Both the position numbers and the translations under genes were made by a program. From Mrakia gelida (lineage: Eukaryota; Basidiomycota; Tremellomycetes; Cystofilobasidiales; Mrakiaceae), in NCBI GenBank assembly GCA_024345305.1, contig BRON01000013.1, positions 186,001 to 250,000 on the forward strand: DNA of 64,000 nt, written 5' to 3'. The notes beneath the pieces are model-generated. The model did not search any database. It was not told where the DNA came from and saw only the letters and a list, made by a program, of their open reading frames with translations. This document shows positions 44,557 through 55,107 of this stretch, piece after piece (the stretch's first letter is position 1; the number at the start of each line of letters is the position of its first letter).

Positions 44557-47500
44557 TCAATCCAACCTCCTCCAACTCTCGTCCCCAGGTCCACCTCTCC
44601 CCTCCTCCCTCTCCAACTCCCTCCTCCTAGCCCTCCTCTCTTCCTCCCCACTGTCCTCCCCCTCGTCCTCCTCATCGCTCGCCACCAACCTCTCCCTTTC
44701 AAGCTTCCCGCTCCTCCCCTTCCCCGAACTGGCACTCGCCACTCGCCCAGCAGAGGTGGCCGCTGCTCCCTTGAGCCACCCTACACCCTGCTCCATGACT
44801 CTCAGACCGTCCTTCAGCGGGTCCTGAGTGTTCGAACGGGAATGGGGATGGTGTTGGGAGGAGGAGGAGCGGGAGTGAGAAGAAGAGAGGGAAGCGTGTC
44901 GGTTCAGCAGAGCTGAGGCTGAGGAGGTGGTAGGTGGTGGTGGAGCTGGTTTGGAAGGGTGGGCGTAGAGGGAGTTTCGGCGCTGAGGTGGTGGTGGTGG
45001 GGGTTTAGGGTAGGTAGGCGAGGGTTGGAGGATGACTGTTGAAGGTGGTGGAGGAGGAGCCTGAGCCATAGGTTGAGGGAACGGATATTCTCGTTCTGGT
45101 CGAGCGGACGCGATGATAGGTGGTGAGCGGAAGGGAGAGGTGACGAGGGAGTGAGAGCGATGAGATCGAGTTCCTCCGACCAGACCGATGGACGCGTTGA
45201 CGGTGGCGAACTTCCCTCCTCCTCCTCCTCCCCCCACTCCAGAGCCGGTTGGGACAGGTGAGATCCCCACACCGTCGGTTCCACTGCTTCCTCCTGCTAT
45301 GCTTCCACTTCGACCGCTTCGGGCTCCGGAGGAGAGGACGGAGGAAGAGCCAATGACTTCGAACTTCCTCTCTCGTCCTGCGCTCAGCTCTTCTTGTTTT
45401 CGAGCTCCTTTGGCGGCGAGGAGGCTTTGTTGGATGAGAGGAGTGGTATGGAAGGAGTTGGAGTGGGTGAAGGTGGTTGGTTTGGGAGGTTTTGTTGGTG
45501 GAGGTTTGGGTTTGGAGGGGGAGTTGGTGGTGGAAGAGGAGGAGTCGCCTGCTGAGGCTTGGGCAGAGGAGGAGGCGAGGGTCGGGTTGTCTCGAGGAGG
45601 AAGGGGAGGGGCAGTGGAAGAGGAGGGGTTGGACGGTGATTTTCCGATGACTGAGGAAGGTCGTCGGCGAGGTGGGAGAGGAGGGGAGATGGGCGATTGG
45701 TCGGAAGGGATGGATTGGCGAGAGGCTGAGTCGAGACGCGTTCTGAAGGGGTTGGAGGAGGGAGATCCGTCGACGTTGATCATGAGAGGAGATCCTGTTG
45801 AAGGTCGAGGAGGGTGTGCTGGGGAGGGAGAGCCACCAGGGACAACGGTGGAGGAGGAGTGAGGGGAGAGTCCGAGCTTTGCAGCGACGAGAGGAGAGAA
45901 AGCCGACGACGAGACGGTGAGGAAAGACTCCGTCGTTTCAGAGCGTTGTACTCCGCTCTTCGTCGACGACGACGGCTTCCCTGATCGGATCCCCTCCCCT
46001 GAGTGTTTCGAGTCCGAATCCTCCCTTCCACTCATGGGAGTCTGCCATCGTCGATGATTCCGTCCGACCTCCTCAGCTCCCTCGTCTTCTGAACTCGAGC
46101 TCGACGGCGAAGAGTCGTCCGCCAACGCGTCCTCCGTGACCTTCTTCAACCCATCCGAGTCCGAAGAAGAGGGACCTCCTTTGGCGTTCGATGGTAGAGG
46201 CTTAGCGGGGGAGGCGGAGGAGGGCTGAGAGCTGCGACGGAAGGGATTGGGGTTGAGGGGAGGAGGAGGTTGAGGGGAGACCTGAGGGTGTAGCTCTTTG
46301 GAGAGGGAAGGAGTCGACCGATGGCCTATGACGGATGATGGAGCCGAGGAGGAGTTCTTGCGAGCGAGATGCTGAGGTGGTGGAGGAGGTTTCGTAGTGG
46401 ATCGAGGAGGAGGGTAGGGCTTCGACGCGGAGGAGGAAGAGGAGGGTTCGGTCGAAGGCAGGGGAGGTGCAGCTGTGGATTCGGAAAGGTTCGGAGAAAG
46501 AGCAAGATCAGAACACCATCTCTTGTATGGATCGGATCGAGAAAGAGAATATCTGAAGAGCCTCCCGAGAGAGGCAATGCTCCTTCCTTCCCTCGACGCG
46601 TCTCCGGCGAGTGACCAGGCCGGGTCTCACGAGCTCCTCCTCCTTCCCTCGTGCCTTCCACCACCATATCCGAAACAGTGAAGACAAAAGACACGCGTAC
46701 CTTGCCAGAACGCCAGCTTCCTTCCCTCGATGTGAACTGGTTTGCCGAGCCTCGAGTGGCCGACAAGACGAAACACGACGAAGACCTCGCCTCCTTTGAG
46801 AGGAGGCAACGCTCTCAGATGGCTCTGGGAGATTGAGTTCCTAGGTTGCAGAGAACGATGGTTGGGGTGGAAGATGGAGAGAACCTGCATCGAATCGAAA
46901 GGGAAGAAGACAAAGCAGGAAGAAGGTTCAGCCCGAGGGAAGGAAGCAACGGGACGTGGAGGTTGAGCTCAACGACGAATGGGGGAGGAAGAGCTCGGAG
47001 GACAAGATGATGGAGGGACTCACGTCTTCCCAGACCTGTTCCTCGACTTGAAGCTTCTCAAGAAGGAAGCGACCGATATCGTCTACCCTGATGAGAGCTT
47101 CGAGCGCTTCCTGATCAGAAATCGAAGTTGGTGTTGTTCGAGTTGAGGAGGAGGAGGAGGAAGCGGTGGGGACAGCTGGTGGAGGGAGGAGTTCGTCGAG
47201 CCAGAGCGTAAAGGGAGTGTACTCCTCGGGGGACAGCTGAGAGGAGAAGACGGAGGAGATACGAGAGTCAGTTGGTGCGTACAGAGCTTCGAGCCAGAGA
47301 AGCGGTGAGAAGATGAGGTAAGGGGAGGAACGGAGCGGAGGGCGACCTGTCTCTCCAGCTCTCGACTCGCCATCTTCTTCTTGAAAAGTTAGCAAATGCG
47401 ATCTCTTCCAGAAGTTGAGCATGCATTCGCTCCTCGTGCTCTGGATAAGTCGTCTTTGAAGACCTCGAAGAGACGACGGGAAAGGCCAGATGCTAGCCCC

Positions 47501-47628
47501 TTCGAGCTCGCGCTCGCTTGCATGAGCTTCAAGCTCCCTCTCTCTCCTTCGACAACCCTTCAAGCGAGCGAGAACGACGGTCTACTCACAGCTGAATGGT
47601 GAAGGAAGAGAGGTCGAGCTGCTCTCAT
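44557..47628 (-). CDS. Large proline/serine-rich protein with poly-Pro (SH3-ligand-like) motifs
   Basis: Not assigned to a family. The main body, about 46490 down to 44557, is one long exon of disordered sequence with many SH3-type ligands: PISPPLPPRRRP, APPLPPRDNP, KPKPPPTKPPKP, AQAPPPPPSTV, YPKPPPPPPQRRN. The C-terminus is acidic then basic (ASDEEDEGEDSGEEERRARR). Upstream exons hold a short folded domain: LSPEEYTPFTLWLDELLPPP, LIRVDDIGRFLLEKLQVEEQ, VLSIFHPNHRSLQPR and FRLVGHSRLGKPVHIEG. The pattern recalls EH-domain-like modules of fungal adaptor proteins in endocytosis or signalling, but I cannot confirm it. The 5' end is uncertain: an ATG at 47628 (MRAARPLFLHHSA) is a candidate. Its stop is 100 bases from the convergent F-box paralogue 2. 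Confidence 0.55.
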
Positions 47629-48007
47629 GCTGGGAGGCTGAGGAGAAGGAGAAGATTTGACGAGATGGTGAGCGTTGGAAGCGAAACAAGAGGCTGACGT
47701 CCCTCTCTCGAGCTAGTTTCCTCTCGGCCCCCGGAAGCTTTTCCCGCCCTCGAAACCATCTCTAGCTGACTTCTACAGAGGTGGGAAATCGTCCTAGTAC
47801 ATTTTCACCTGGGGTTTGTTTCGCGGAGGCAAAAATATCTCAGCGAAATCCGAGCTCACGCTCACGTTTGTCGTCTCCTTCGATTTGTTCAGCTCGACGC
47901 TCCTTCCCCTCTCACCTCATCCATCAACGTCTCTCTCCAAAGTGACTGCCCCTCACCTCGTTTTCTCGCGGGTCCGAGCTCGCCTACCTCTCCTCCATCG
48001 ACGAACG
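47629..48007. promoter_or_regulatory. Divergent promoter region (Pro-rich gene / QTRT2)
   Basis: About 380 bases between divergent starts; no named motif. Confidence 0.35.
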
Positions 48008-49846
48008 ATGGCTACCTCCTCCTCCTCTCCTCTCACCTTCACCCTCCTGAACGAGGCCGAGTGCTCTTCTCGAGTCGGACTTCTCTCGTTCACTCGCCCG
48101 TCTGATGGAACTCACCTCGAGATCGAAACTCCTGGATTGATCCTCAACCTGGAAAGAGGAGTCCTTCCATACATCTCAACCGACAACAAACAGAGATCAA
48201 ATCTACCCTCCTTCGCGCACACTTCTCTCGATACAACGTGAGCTCGACGAAGCTCACCTCTTCATTCCTCCTTCCCTCTCGTTTTCCCACTCGCTCGACG
48301 CGACTGACTTCCGGGTTCTTCCTCTTTCTTCAGCCTTCACCTCCCCACCCCCTTATCGACCCTCCTCCCTTGCTCTTCAACTCCCCATCCGCTGCACAAG
48401 CACCTCCTTCTCCCACCTCGTTCGACTCTCCTCTCCCTCTCGCTCTCCAACCCCTCGTCCCACCTCCTCTCCCAACCTTACCAGAACAACCTCATCTCAG
48501 CAATCACTTCAAACGGATTCAAGGATGTCGCCCCTAAAACCTACTACGACTCGGCTTTGGCTCTGAAACCGGACATCATCTGGGCTGCAGCGGACACTCG
48601 AGGAGGGATTTCTGGGAAAGGGGATGCTCAGGTTGGAGCGGGGAAGAACGAGGGAAAGAGGGCTGAGAGTAAAGGAGTGGAGAAGAGTTTGAGGTGGTTG
48701 GGTGAACTCGTAGAAGCTGCCGCTGCTAAGTCGGAGTCGGGCTCGACGCCTGTGCTGTGGCAGGAGTTGGTGGGAGGGTCAGATCCGTTCGCGAGGAAAG
48801 CGTTCGTTGAGGGTTTGCTCGCTCCCTCCTCCGACCCCAACACCTCTACAACCTCGTCGCTGGACTCCCACCTCTCTGGATACACCCTCCCTCTCCCCAC
48901 CCTCCGAGCACGTCTCTGCCCTTCGACCATCACCCCACCCTCAGTCCTCACCCTCCCTCCATCGTCGCACCACCCCCTCCCCTCCTCCTCGTTCCTCCCC
49001 CTCCTCACCCCCTTACTCCAACCCTCCCTCTCCCTCCTCCCCCAAACCAAACCCCGCTACGCCCCCGCCGCCTTATCACCGCACGAAATCCTCGGTCTCG
49101 TAGGCGACCTGGGAGTGGATCTCTTCGACGCGACGCTCGCACACGAGGCCACCGAGATGGGAGTTGCGTTGGAGTTCCAGTTCCCCCTTCCTGAGGGCTG
49201 GGAAGTCGGGGAGGAGAAGAAGGAGGTGGAGGTGGGGATTAATCTGTACGATGCGAAGTGGGAGATGTGTTTCGAGCCGCTCTCGGATGGGGGTGTGAGG
49301 AGTTTGGCGAGCAATGGAGGGAAGGGTGAGAGGGAGGTTGGGGAGACGTTGGTTCATTGCTCGGTTTCGGCGAAGGAGAAGGTCGTTGGAGAGGGAGAGG
49401 AGGGGGAGCCGCTGACGAGGGCTTATGTCCATCATTTGTTGATGGCTCATGAGTGAGTCGTCCTTTTTCTCTCGCCTCGTTTCTTTTGCGACGCGTCTTT
49501 CTCCCTCTCTCCTTCCTCTCTCCCTCGACCAACCTAACTCCTCCCTTCCCTCCCCTCCCCTTCCCCATCCGTGCACCACAGACTCCTCGCCTCCATCCTC
49601 CTCCAATCGCACAACATCGCCCACCTCCAAGCCTTCCTCGCCTCGATTCGCTCGACCCTCCTCCTCGGCCAGTCCGTCTTCGACCACGAGCGGGCAAGAT
49701 TCGAGCGGTACTACTCTGGCGAGATGGGAGTGCTAATGGAGGCGAAGAAGTTGAGGCTTGGGGTGAAGAAGGAGAGGGGGAAGGGGAGCATGGGGAAGGA
49801 TAGAAGTGGGAAGGTGGGAGATGGGGAGGGGAGTGGGAGTGATTGA
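48008..49846 (+). CDS. QTRT2: Queuine tRNA-ribosyltransferase accessory subunit 2 homologue
   Basis: Non-catalytic partner of the eukaryotic tRNA-guanine transglycosylase, which swaps guanine 34 for queuine in GUN-anticodon tRNAs. Exons 48008-48237, 48334-49452 and 49582-49846 give 537 aa. Family segments: RVGLLSFTRPSDGTHLEIET, TPGLILNLERGVLPY, DVAPKTYYDSALALKPDIIW, LGLVGDLGVDLFDA, RAYVHHLLMAHELLASILLQ and SHNIAHLQAFLASIR. In this family the zinc site is CxCxxC plus a His; here the CxCxxC position reads CSVSAKEK, keeping only the first Cys, while the YVHHLL His is present. A Glu/Gly-rich insertion (EKVVGEGEEGEPLTR) occupies the rest. The C-terminal tail is basic. It may be a diverged or zinc-free subunit. 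Confidence 0.85.
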
Positions 49847-50303
49847 GAGAAGGTTGGGGCGGTAGAGGGTTAGACTAATGGCTGGATAGATCGGACTCTC
49901 GAAGGATGGGTAGTCTGTTCGAAGACCTACGCTTTGATTGGTGAGGGCAAGACGAGGCGACGAGGAGAAGGAACAAGAGAGAGATGGCGACGCGACGTTG
50001 GCTCGACCGACTCGCTTCTCCTTTTATTGTGACCTTTTCGCATGAATTTTGCCAGCAGATTATGACACACTCGAGTGTCTATCTTTTGCTCTCCAGAAAG
50101 ACACGAAACAACGAAAAGAAGCGCTCGAACCCCCTTGACGACCGCGCTCGCTCGCCGCTTCAGCTTTTCGTTCGAAGCGGAAGAGCTGGAAACCTCCAAC
50201 ACTCATCCAAGGTTCGTCCTCCCTTCCCTCCCCTTCCCTCCCTCTCTCCCCTCCCCTCCTACTATCCCGAGGCTGACCTCAGCTCTATCCTGAACTTTTT
50301 AGA
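49847..50303. other. Intergenic between QTRT2 and RPL10A; RPL10A promoter
   Basis: About 456 bases. Contains the 3' end of QTRT2 and the upstream region of a ribosomal protein gene. TCCTTCCCTCC-type tracts at 50215-50260 and a TTTTTAG just before the ATG suggest a 5'-UTR intron acceptor. Confidence 0.4.
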
Positions 50304-51468
50304 ATGTCCAAACTTTCAGCGTCCAGCGTGCGAGGCTTCATCAACACCCTTCTTGCCCAATCTTCTCTTCACGAGGAGGGAGGAAAGAAGAGGAACTTCG
50401 TCGAGACCATCGAGCTCCAGATCGGTCTCAAGAACTACGATCCTCAGCGTGATAAGCGGTGAGTCTTCTTCGCTTCATTGTGTACATATACGAAGAGGGT
50501 TGGTGGGAGGGGAAGGAAGAAAGGGAGAGAGGTGGAAGGAAGGAGGTCGTCGAAAAGAACGGTCTAGCTCACTTGTTTTCCTCCCCTTCTTCGCTCTCCT
50601 CCTCGTATAGATTCTCGGGAACCGTCAAGCTCCCCAACGTCCCCCGACCCAGGATGTCCATCTGCATTCTTGCCGATGCCGCTGATATCGATCGAGCTAA
50701 GCAGATCGAGCTCGAGTGTGAGTCTTCGTCCCTCCCTCCCTCCCTTTCCCTCCCTTCGCTCTCAAAGCTGACCTCTCGTCTCCCTCCCTCTTTGTAGACA
50801 TGTCCGTCGATGACTTGAAGAAGCTCAACAAGAACAAGAAGCTCGTCAAGAAGCTCGCTCAGAAGTACCAGACCTTCCTCGCCTCCGAGACCCTCATCAA
50901 GCAGATCCCCCGATTGCTTGGTCCTGGTCTTTCCAAGGGTTCGTTCGCTTCTACTCTCTCTTTCCCTCTCCCCGCTCGAGCATATACTCACCTTCTTCTT
51001 CTTCGCTTCCCCCTCATACAGCCGGAAAGTTCCCTACTCCCGTTGCCCACGCTGAGGACCTCGGAAACAAGGTCAACGAGGTCAAGTCGACCATCAAGTT
51101 CCAGCTTAAGAAGGTCCTCTGTCTCGGTGTTGCCGTCGCTCACTGTGACATGACTGAGGATCAGGTCCTTGCCAACGTTATGCTCAGTGTTAACTTCTTG
51201 GTCTCCTTGCTCAAGTGAGTCTTCGTTTCCGTTCGCTGGTTCGCTCTCGAGGTCGCACGACTCGAAACGCTCGCTAACCTCCTCGCTTCCTTCGCACCTC
51301 CTCGTTTCCAGGAAGAACTGGCAGAACGTCAAGTCGCTTCACATCAAGTCGACTATGGGCAAGGTGAGCCTTCTTCCTCCTTTCCCAACCTCTCGCGTCG
51401 AGTCGAACCAAATCGCTGACCTCTTCGCTCCCTCTCTCCCTCCTCTTCAGCCCCTCCGAATCTTCTAA
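50304..51468 (+). CDS. RPL10A: 60S ribosomal protein L10a (uL1)
   Basis: L1-stalk protein of the large ribosomal subunit. Exons: 50304-50458, 50611-50717, 50798-50938, 51022-51214, 51312-51363, 51451-51468; total 666 nt, 221 aa, close to the family's 217. Family sequence is unmistakable: [80 protein letters not shown] and [20 protein letters not shown]. The last coding exon is 18 nt. Codon use is less biased to CTC/TCG than neighbours, with strong AAG and GTC use as expected for high expression. A run of short introns is usual for ribosomal protein genes in these fungi. Confidence 0.97.
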
Positions 51469-52189
51469 ATTCGGTCCCCACCCTCCTCCCACTTCCCAAC
51501 TCTCACTCTCCACCCTTCAAATCAACCCCATCAACTACCTCTCTCCACCCCCCTCTCACTTCCCAAATCAACCCCCCTCTCCCTCTCGAACCATATCAAC
51601 CAAGCACGGACGAAACCCCACCACACCACCCTTCGCTTCTCTTTCTCTCCTTCTCTCGGAAACCCCTGTCACCCAACTGCCTCGCACGCGAACACCCAGC
51701 CTTTTCTTCCTTCTCTGTGGGACACCTTCGTTGGTCTTCTCATGGAAATAGAGGGGGGGAAAGGTGAGGGAAGCTGGGGGGATTTTGGAGGAGGTGAAGT
51801 TAGTTGCGTTGGTTGGTCGGAGTCTTTGCTTTTGGTTCTTCTAGTCGGTTTGGTTCTTCTTTGGTTTGCTAGTGTTCGGGACGAGGTTTTTGTGTTTTCC
51901 TTTTCATTTATACGTCTTCTACCTTTACATCACGATCAAAAACGAGATTGGGAAACTAGAGGAGAGGGTAAAGAAAGCAAGGACGAGAGGAGCGAGGCGA
52001 CGAGCGAGACGGACGACGAACGAACGAGGTGAGTCTCGCTCTTCTTCGCTTCCCTAGTCACCCAAGGCCTTGTTACCTACCTCTTCAGCTAACATCTCTC
52101 TGCTTTTCTCGTCTTGTAGAAAGTCGAAGGAGAGCCGAACCCTCTCCTCGAGCGAGGCGACCTGAACGCCTCTCTCTGCCTCTCTCGAA
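51469..52189. other. 3' flank of RPL10A and 5' region of the coiled-coil gene, with a probable 5'-UTR intron
   Basis: About 720 bases. 51475-51680 is very C-rich. G/T-rich sequence follows around 51745-51900. At 52029-52119 a GTGAGT...TTGTAG stretch looks like a 5'-UTR intron of the downstream gene. No coding sequence supported. Confidence 0.4.
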
Positions 52190-54790
52190 ATGAGCTCTTC
52201 CTCTTCCTCCCTCCACCCACATCTGCCCCCTTCCATGTCAACTCCACCCGAAGTTCTCGTCGCTCCCGAGAAGAAGAAGCAGATGCCGAGCAGAGTCGTA
52301 GAGGACGTGGGACGGATCAGGGGAGCTCTCAGCGGTACGTCAAGCTCCGTCGTCGTCTCCTCTCGCTCCCGTCGAGCTCACCATCTCCTCCTTTCGGTGG
52401 GATGGACAGATACGACTCATCTTCTCGACTCGTTCAAAGACTCTCTTGGGGACATCGTGGTTGCGAGCAAGGCTTCGAATGCGTCGATTGGGGAGATGGT
52501 GGGCGTGTGCAAGGAGGAGAGGAGGGAAGCGAAGGTGGTGATGGAGAGGATTGGTGAGCTCGCTCGTTCTCGTCGCTTCGCTCTTCTCTTGTCCCTATAC
52601 TCTAAGGAAGGATTCACGAGGGCATGCTCTACGTCGTTCAGGGTGCTGACGGTCCTTAACTCTCGTCGCTGGCCCAGATCAACACATCCAGCAGCAATCT
52701 CACCTCCCATCCGACCTCGCTTCCCTCAGATCCCTCTCCTCCACCGCCGCTTCCGAGCAGACTCTCACCTCGCAGAGACTCGAGAAGGTCGAGTCGGCTC
52801 TCGTATACCTCAGTACCAAAGTCTCGTCTTTCGAAAACGTACGTTCCCTGCCTTTCTCGAGCGCATATACTCCACTCCCTCGCTTTCCTCTCCCGCTGAC
52901 CTCCTCTCATCGTTCCCAGTTCTCCACAACCCTCTCCACCCTTTCCCAAACCCAAACAGACCTTTCCACTGCCGTTCTTCAATTCTCCTCGACCGTCACA
53001 CAAATCTCAAACTCCCAAACCCAGATCTCTCAAACCCAAGCTTCGATGCTCGTTCTCCTCCAACGACTCGACGCTCGTCCATCTCCTCCTCAGCAACCGG
53101 GTTCTTCTCCCAACATCTACGTCAAGATCCTCGATGGAGTTTCGAGCGTTCTCGAAGGGTCGGAGAGGAAGAGGAGGAGGGACTGGGAGGATGGGGAGAG
53201 TGCGTGGGATGCAGGGTCGACGCGAGGAGGGAGGAGGTCGAGCGAGATGATGACGGGTGAGGGCGAGGAGAGTCGAGAGAGGAGCGAGAGCGCTAGGACT
53301 GAGGAGGGAGGGAGTAACAAGAGGTTCAGGGCAGACGCTGGTGGGGTGGGCGAAGAGCTCCTCCCTAGGTCGGACGAGGACGAAGAGGTCGATCAACTCG
53401 CGTCCTCGTCCTCGGAGGATCGTCGTCAAGTCGCGTCGTTCACCAACCATCCTCCCTCTCGATCCGAATCCGACTCGGTCCATCTCTTTCGCTCCGACGA
53501 CATGGGGAGTGAATCCAGATCAGCTTGGAGGGATCCTCAGAACGAGAGTGGTGGAGGAGCGCTTCCCTCGTCGGACTTCGACCAGCACGAGACTTCGAGG
53601 TTCGAAGGCAGCTCTCAACAACAACAACGCTCCTCCCCTCCTCAGCAGCATGAGGCATCCAACTCGATCTCGCGTACGCTTCCGATGGACAGAGGATCGT
53701 CGTCGTTCGCTGTTGGGTCGTCGTCGCCGCCGAGGAAGGGAGGAGAGCAGTCGGAGAGGGAGCTGTCGTCGACGAGTTCGAGCGCGTCGAAGAAGAAGCC
53801 GTTGGTGAGGAGGAAGAGGAAGGAGAATCAGGATGAGGATGTGAGTCACTCTTTCTTACTCTGTACTACCTCATCTGGCGAGAACTGACCTCGATCTGCT
53901 TCGTTTCCTGGTAGATCATCCCCTTCAATCCCTCTCCGGACCCTTCCCTCCTCGAATCTCCCATCGCCTCGAAATCGAAAGTCAAAGCCGTTCCGTCGAC
54001 CCCCATGCCCAGACCACTCTCCAACCACAACTCTAGCGTCTCTCCTGCCTCCACCTCTCTCGTCGCCGGTCCTTCGAAACCTGCATCAACTTCCTCGACG
54101 GTCGGCGCGTCCAAACACCTCTCCCCTGCGACTCCGTTCCACTCCGCTTCTTCGCTCGCAGCCGCACATAATCAGCATGCCTCTGGCTCTCCCATCTCTT
54201 CCTCTGGCCGAGGACTTTCCAAGACCCTCGCATCATCAACATCAACCTCCTCCAAACCACCCGTCGTCGGACCTCCCTCCTCCTCCCTCAAAACCCCCAT
54301 CACTCCCCTCCCCAGCTCAACCTCCATCCCCAAACCACCCACCCCAGCCTCAGCCACCCCAGCCTCAACCCGCCGTCATCGAATCCTCATCGCAGAAGAC
54401 GAAGCCGCCGGATCCTTCCTCTCCCAATCTCCTCCCTCCGCGTCGCAAAGTCAACCCGTCGTCGAGGGGCTCGTCGATCCCATCGCTCCCTCTTCTTCCT
54501 CTTGTCCTCAGCAACAACAGCCACCTCCTCTCCCACCTCTCCCAAACTTCTTCGGCAACTCCATCACTCCTCCCTCGGCTGTTCTTGCTCAACCGCCGTT
54601 GAAGAGGAAGAGGATGTTGCTGATGGGGGATGGGTCGACGCAGGAGGATGAGGATGAGGAGGAGGAGGTGGAGATCGGTGGAGGTGGAGAGGAGGGCGAG
54701 GGAGATGCGGGGATGCAGGCGCTGGAGAAGGCGATGAAGGAGGATGAGGAGGAGGGGATTGGGAGTTTGGGTGGGAGTTTGGGTGGTTGA
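52190..54790 (+). CDS. Nuclear-type coiled-coil protein with long disordered C-terminus
   Basis: Not recognised. Exons about 52190-52334, 52410-52553, 52678-52838, 52920-53840 and 53915-54790 give about 748 aa. The N-terminal third has heptad-like Leu/Ile/Val spacing: THLLDSFKDSLGDIVVASKA, EERREAKVVMERI, LEKVESALVYLSTKVSSFEN, TQTDLSTAVLQFSSTVTQIS, ASMLVLLQRLDARP. After that it is Ser/Glu/Arg-rich with basic clusters (SERKRRRDWED, SKKKPLVRRKRKEN, PLKRKRMLLMGD) that look like nuclear signals. It ends in an acidic Glu run and LEKAMKEDEEEGIGSLGG. The layout (short coiled coil, then disordered basic tail) resembles chromosome-axis or meiotic proteins, but that is speculation. Confidence 0.7.
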
Positions 54791-55107
54791 GCGGTGAAAC
54801 GGGCTGGGAATGGAAATGGAGCAGGTTGATGGTGTGGAGGGGGCTGTACTGGTGATGGTAATGATGAGTGTTCGTGTTGAACGACTAGGAGGACAAGGAA
54901 AGGAGCAGGACGAGACGCGTCGTGATTTTTTCGAGAGCAGCAGCGAGTCGAGAGCTCAGATTCAGAGCTCCAAGAAAGAAGGATAGCAAATAACCGCTGC
55001 ATATCATTTCCGTGATCGTTAAAAGGTATACGTATGAGCAGAGCAATGCAGGGAGAGAAGCTGAACGCCAACGACGCGACGAGCAGCACGAGGCGTTTCG
55101 CTCGACT
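54791..55107. other. Convergent 3' region (coiled-coil gene / RRM member 4)
   Basis: About 317 bases with a GACGCGTC palindrome near 54915. No gene supported. Confidence 0.4.

Noticed and set aside
48420..48484. A possible 65-nt intron in QTRT2
   Set aside because: When the first acceptor base is counted correctly the exon reads through in the right frame, so no intron is needed.
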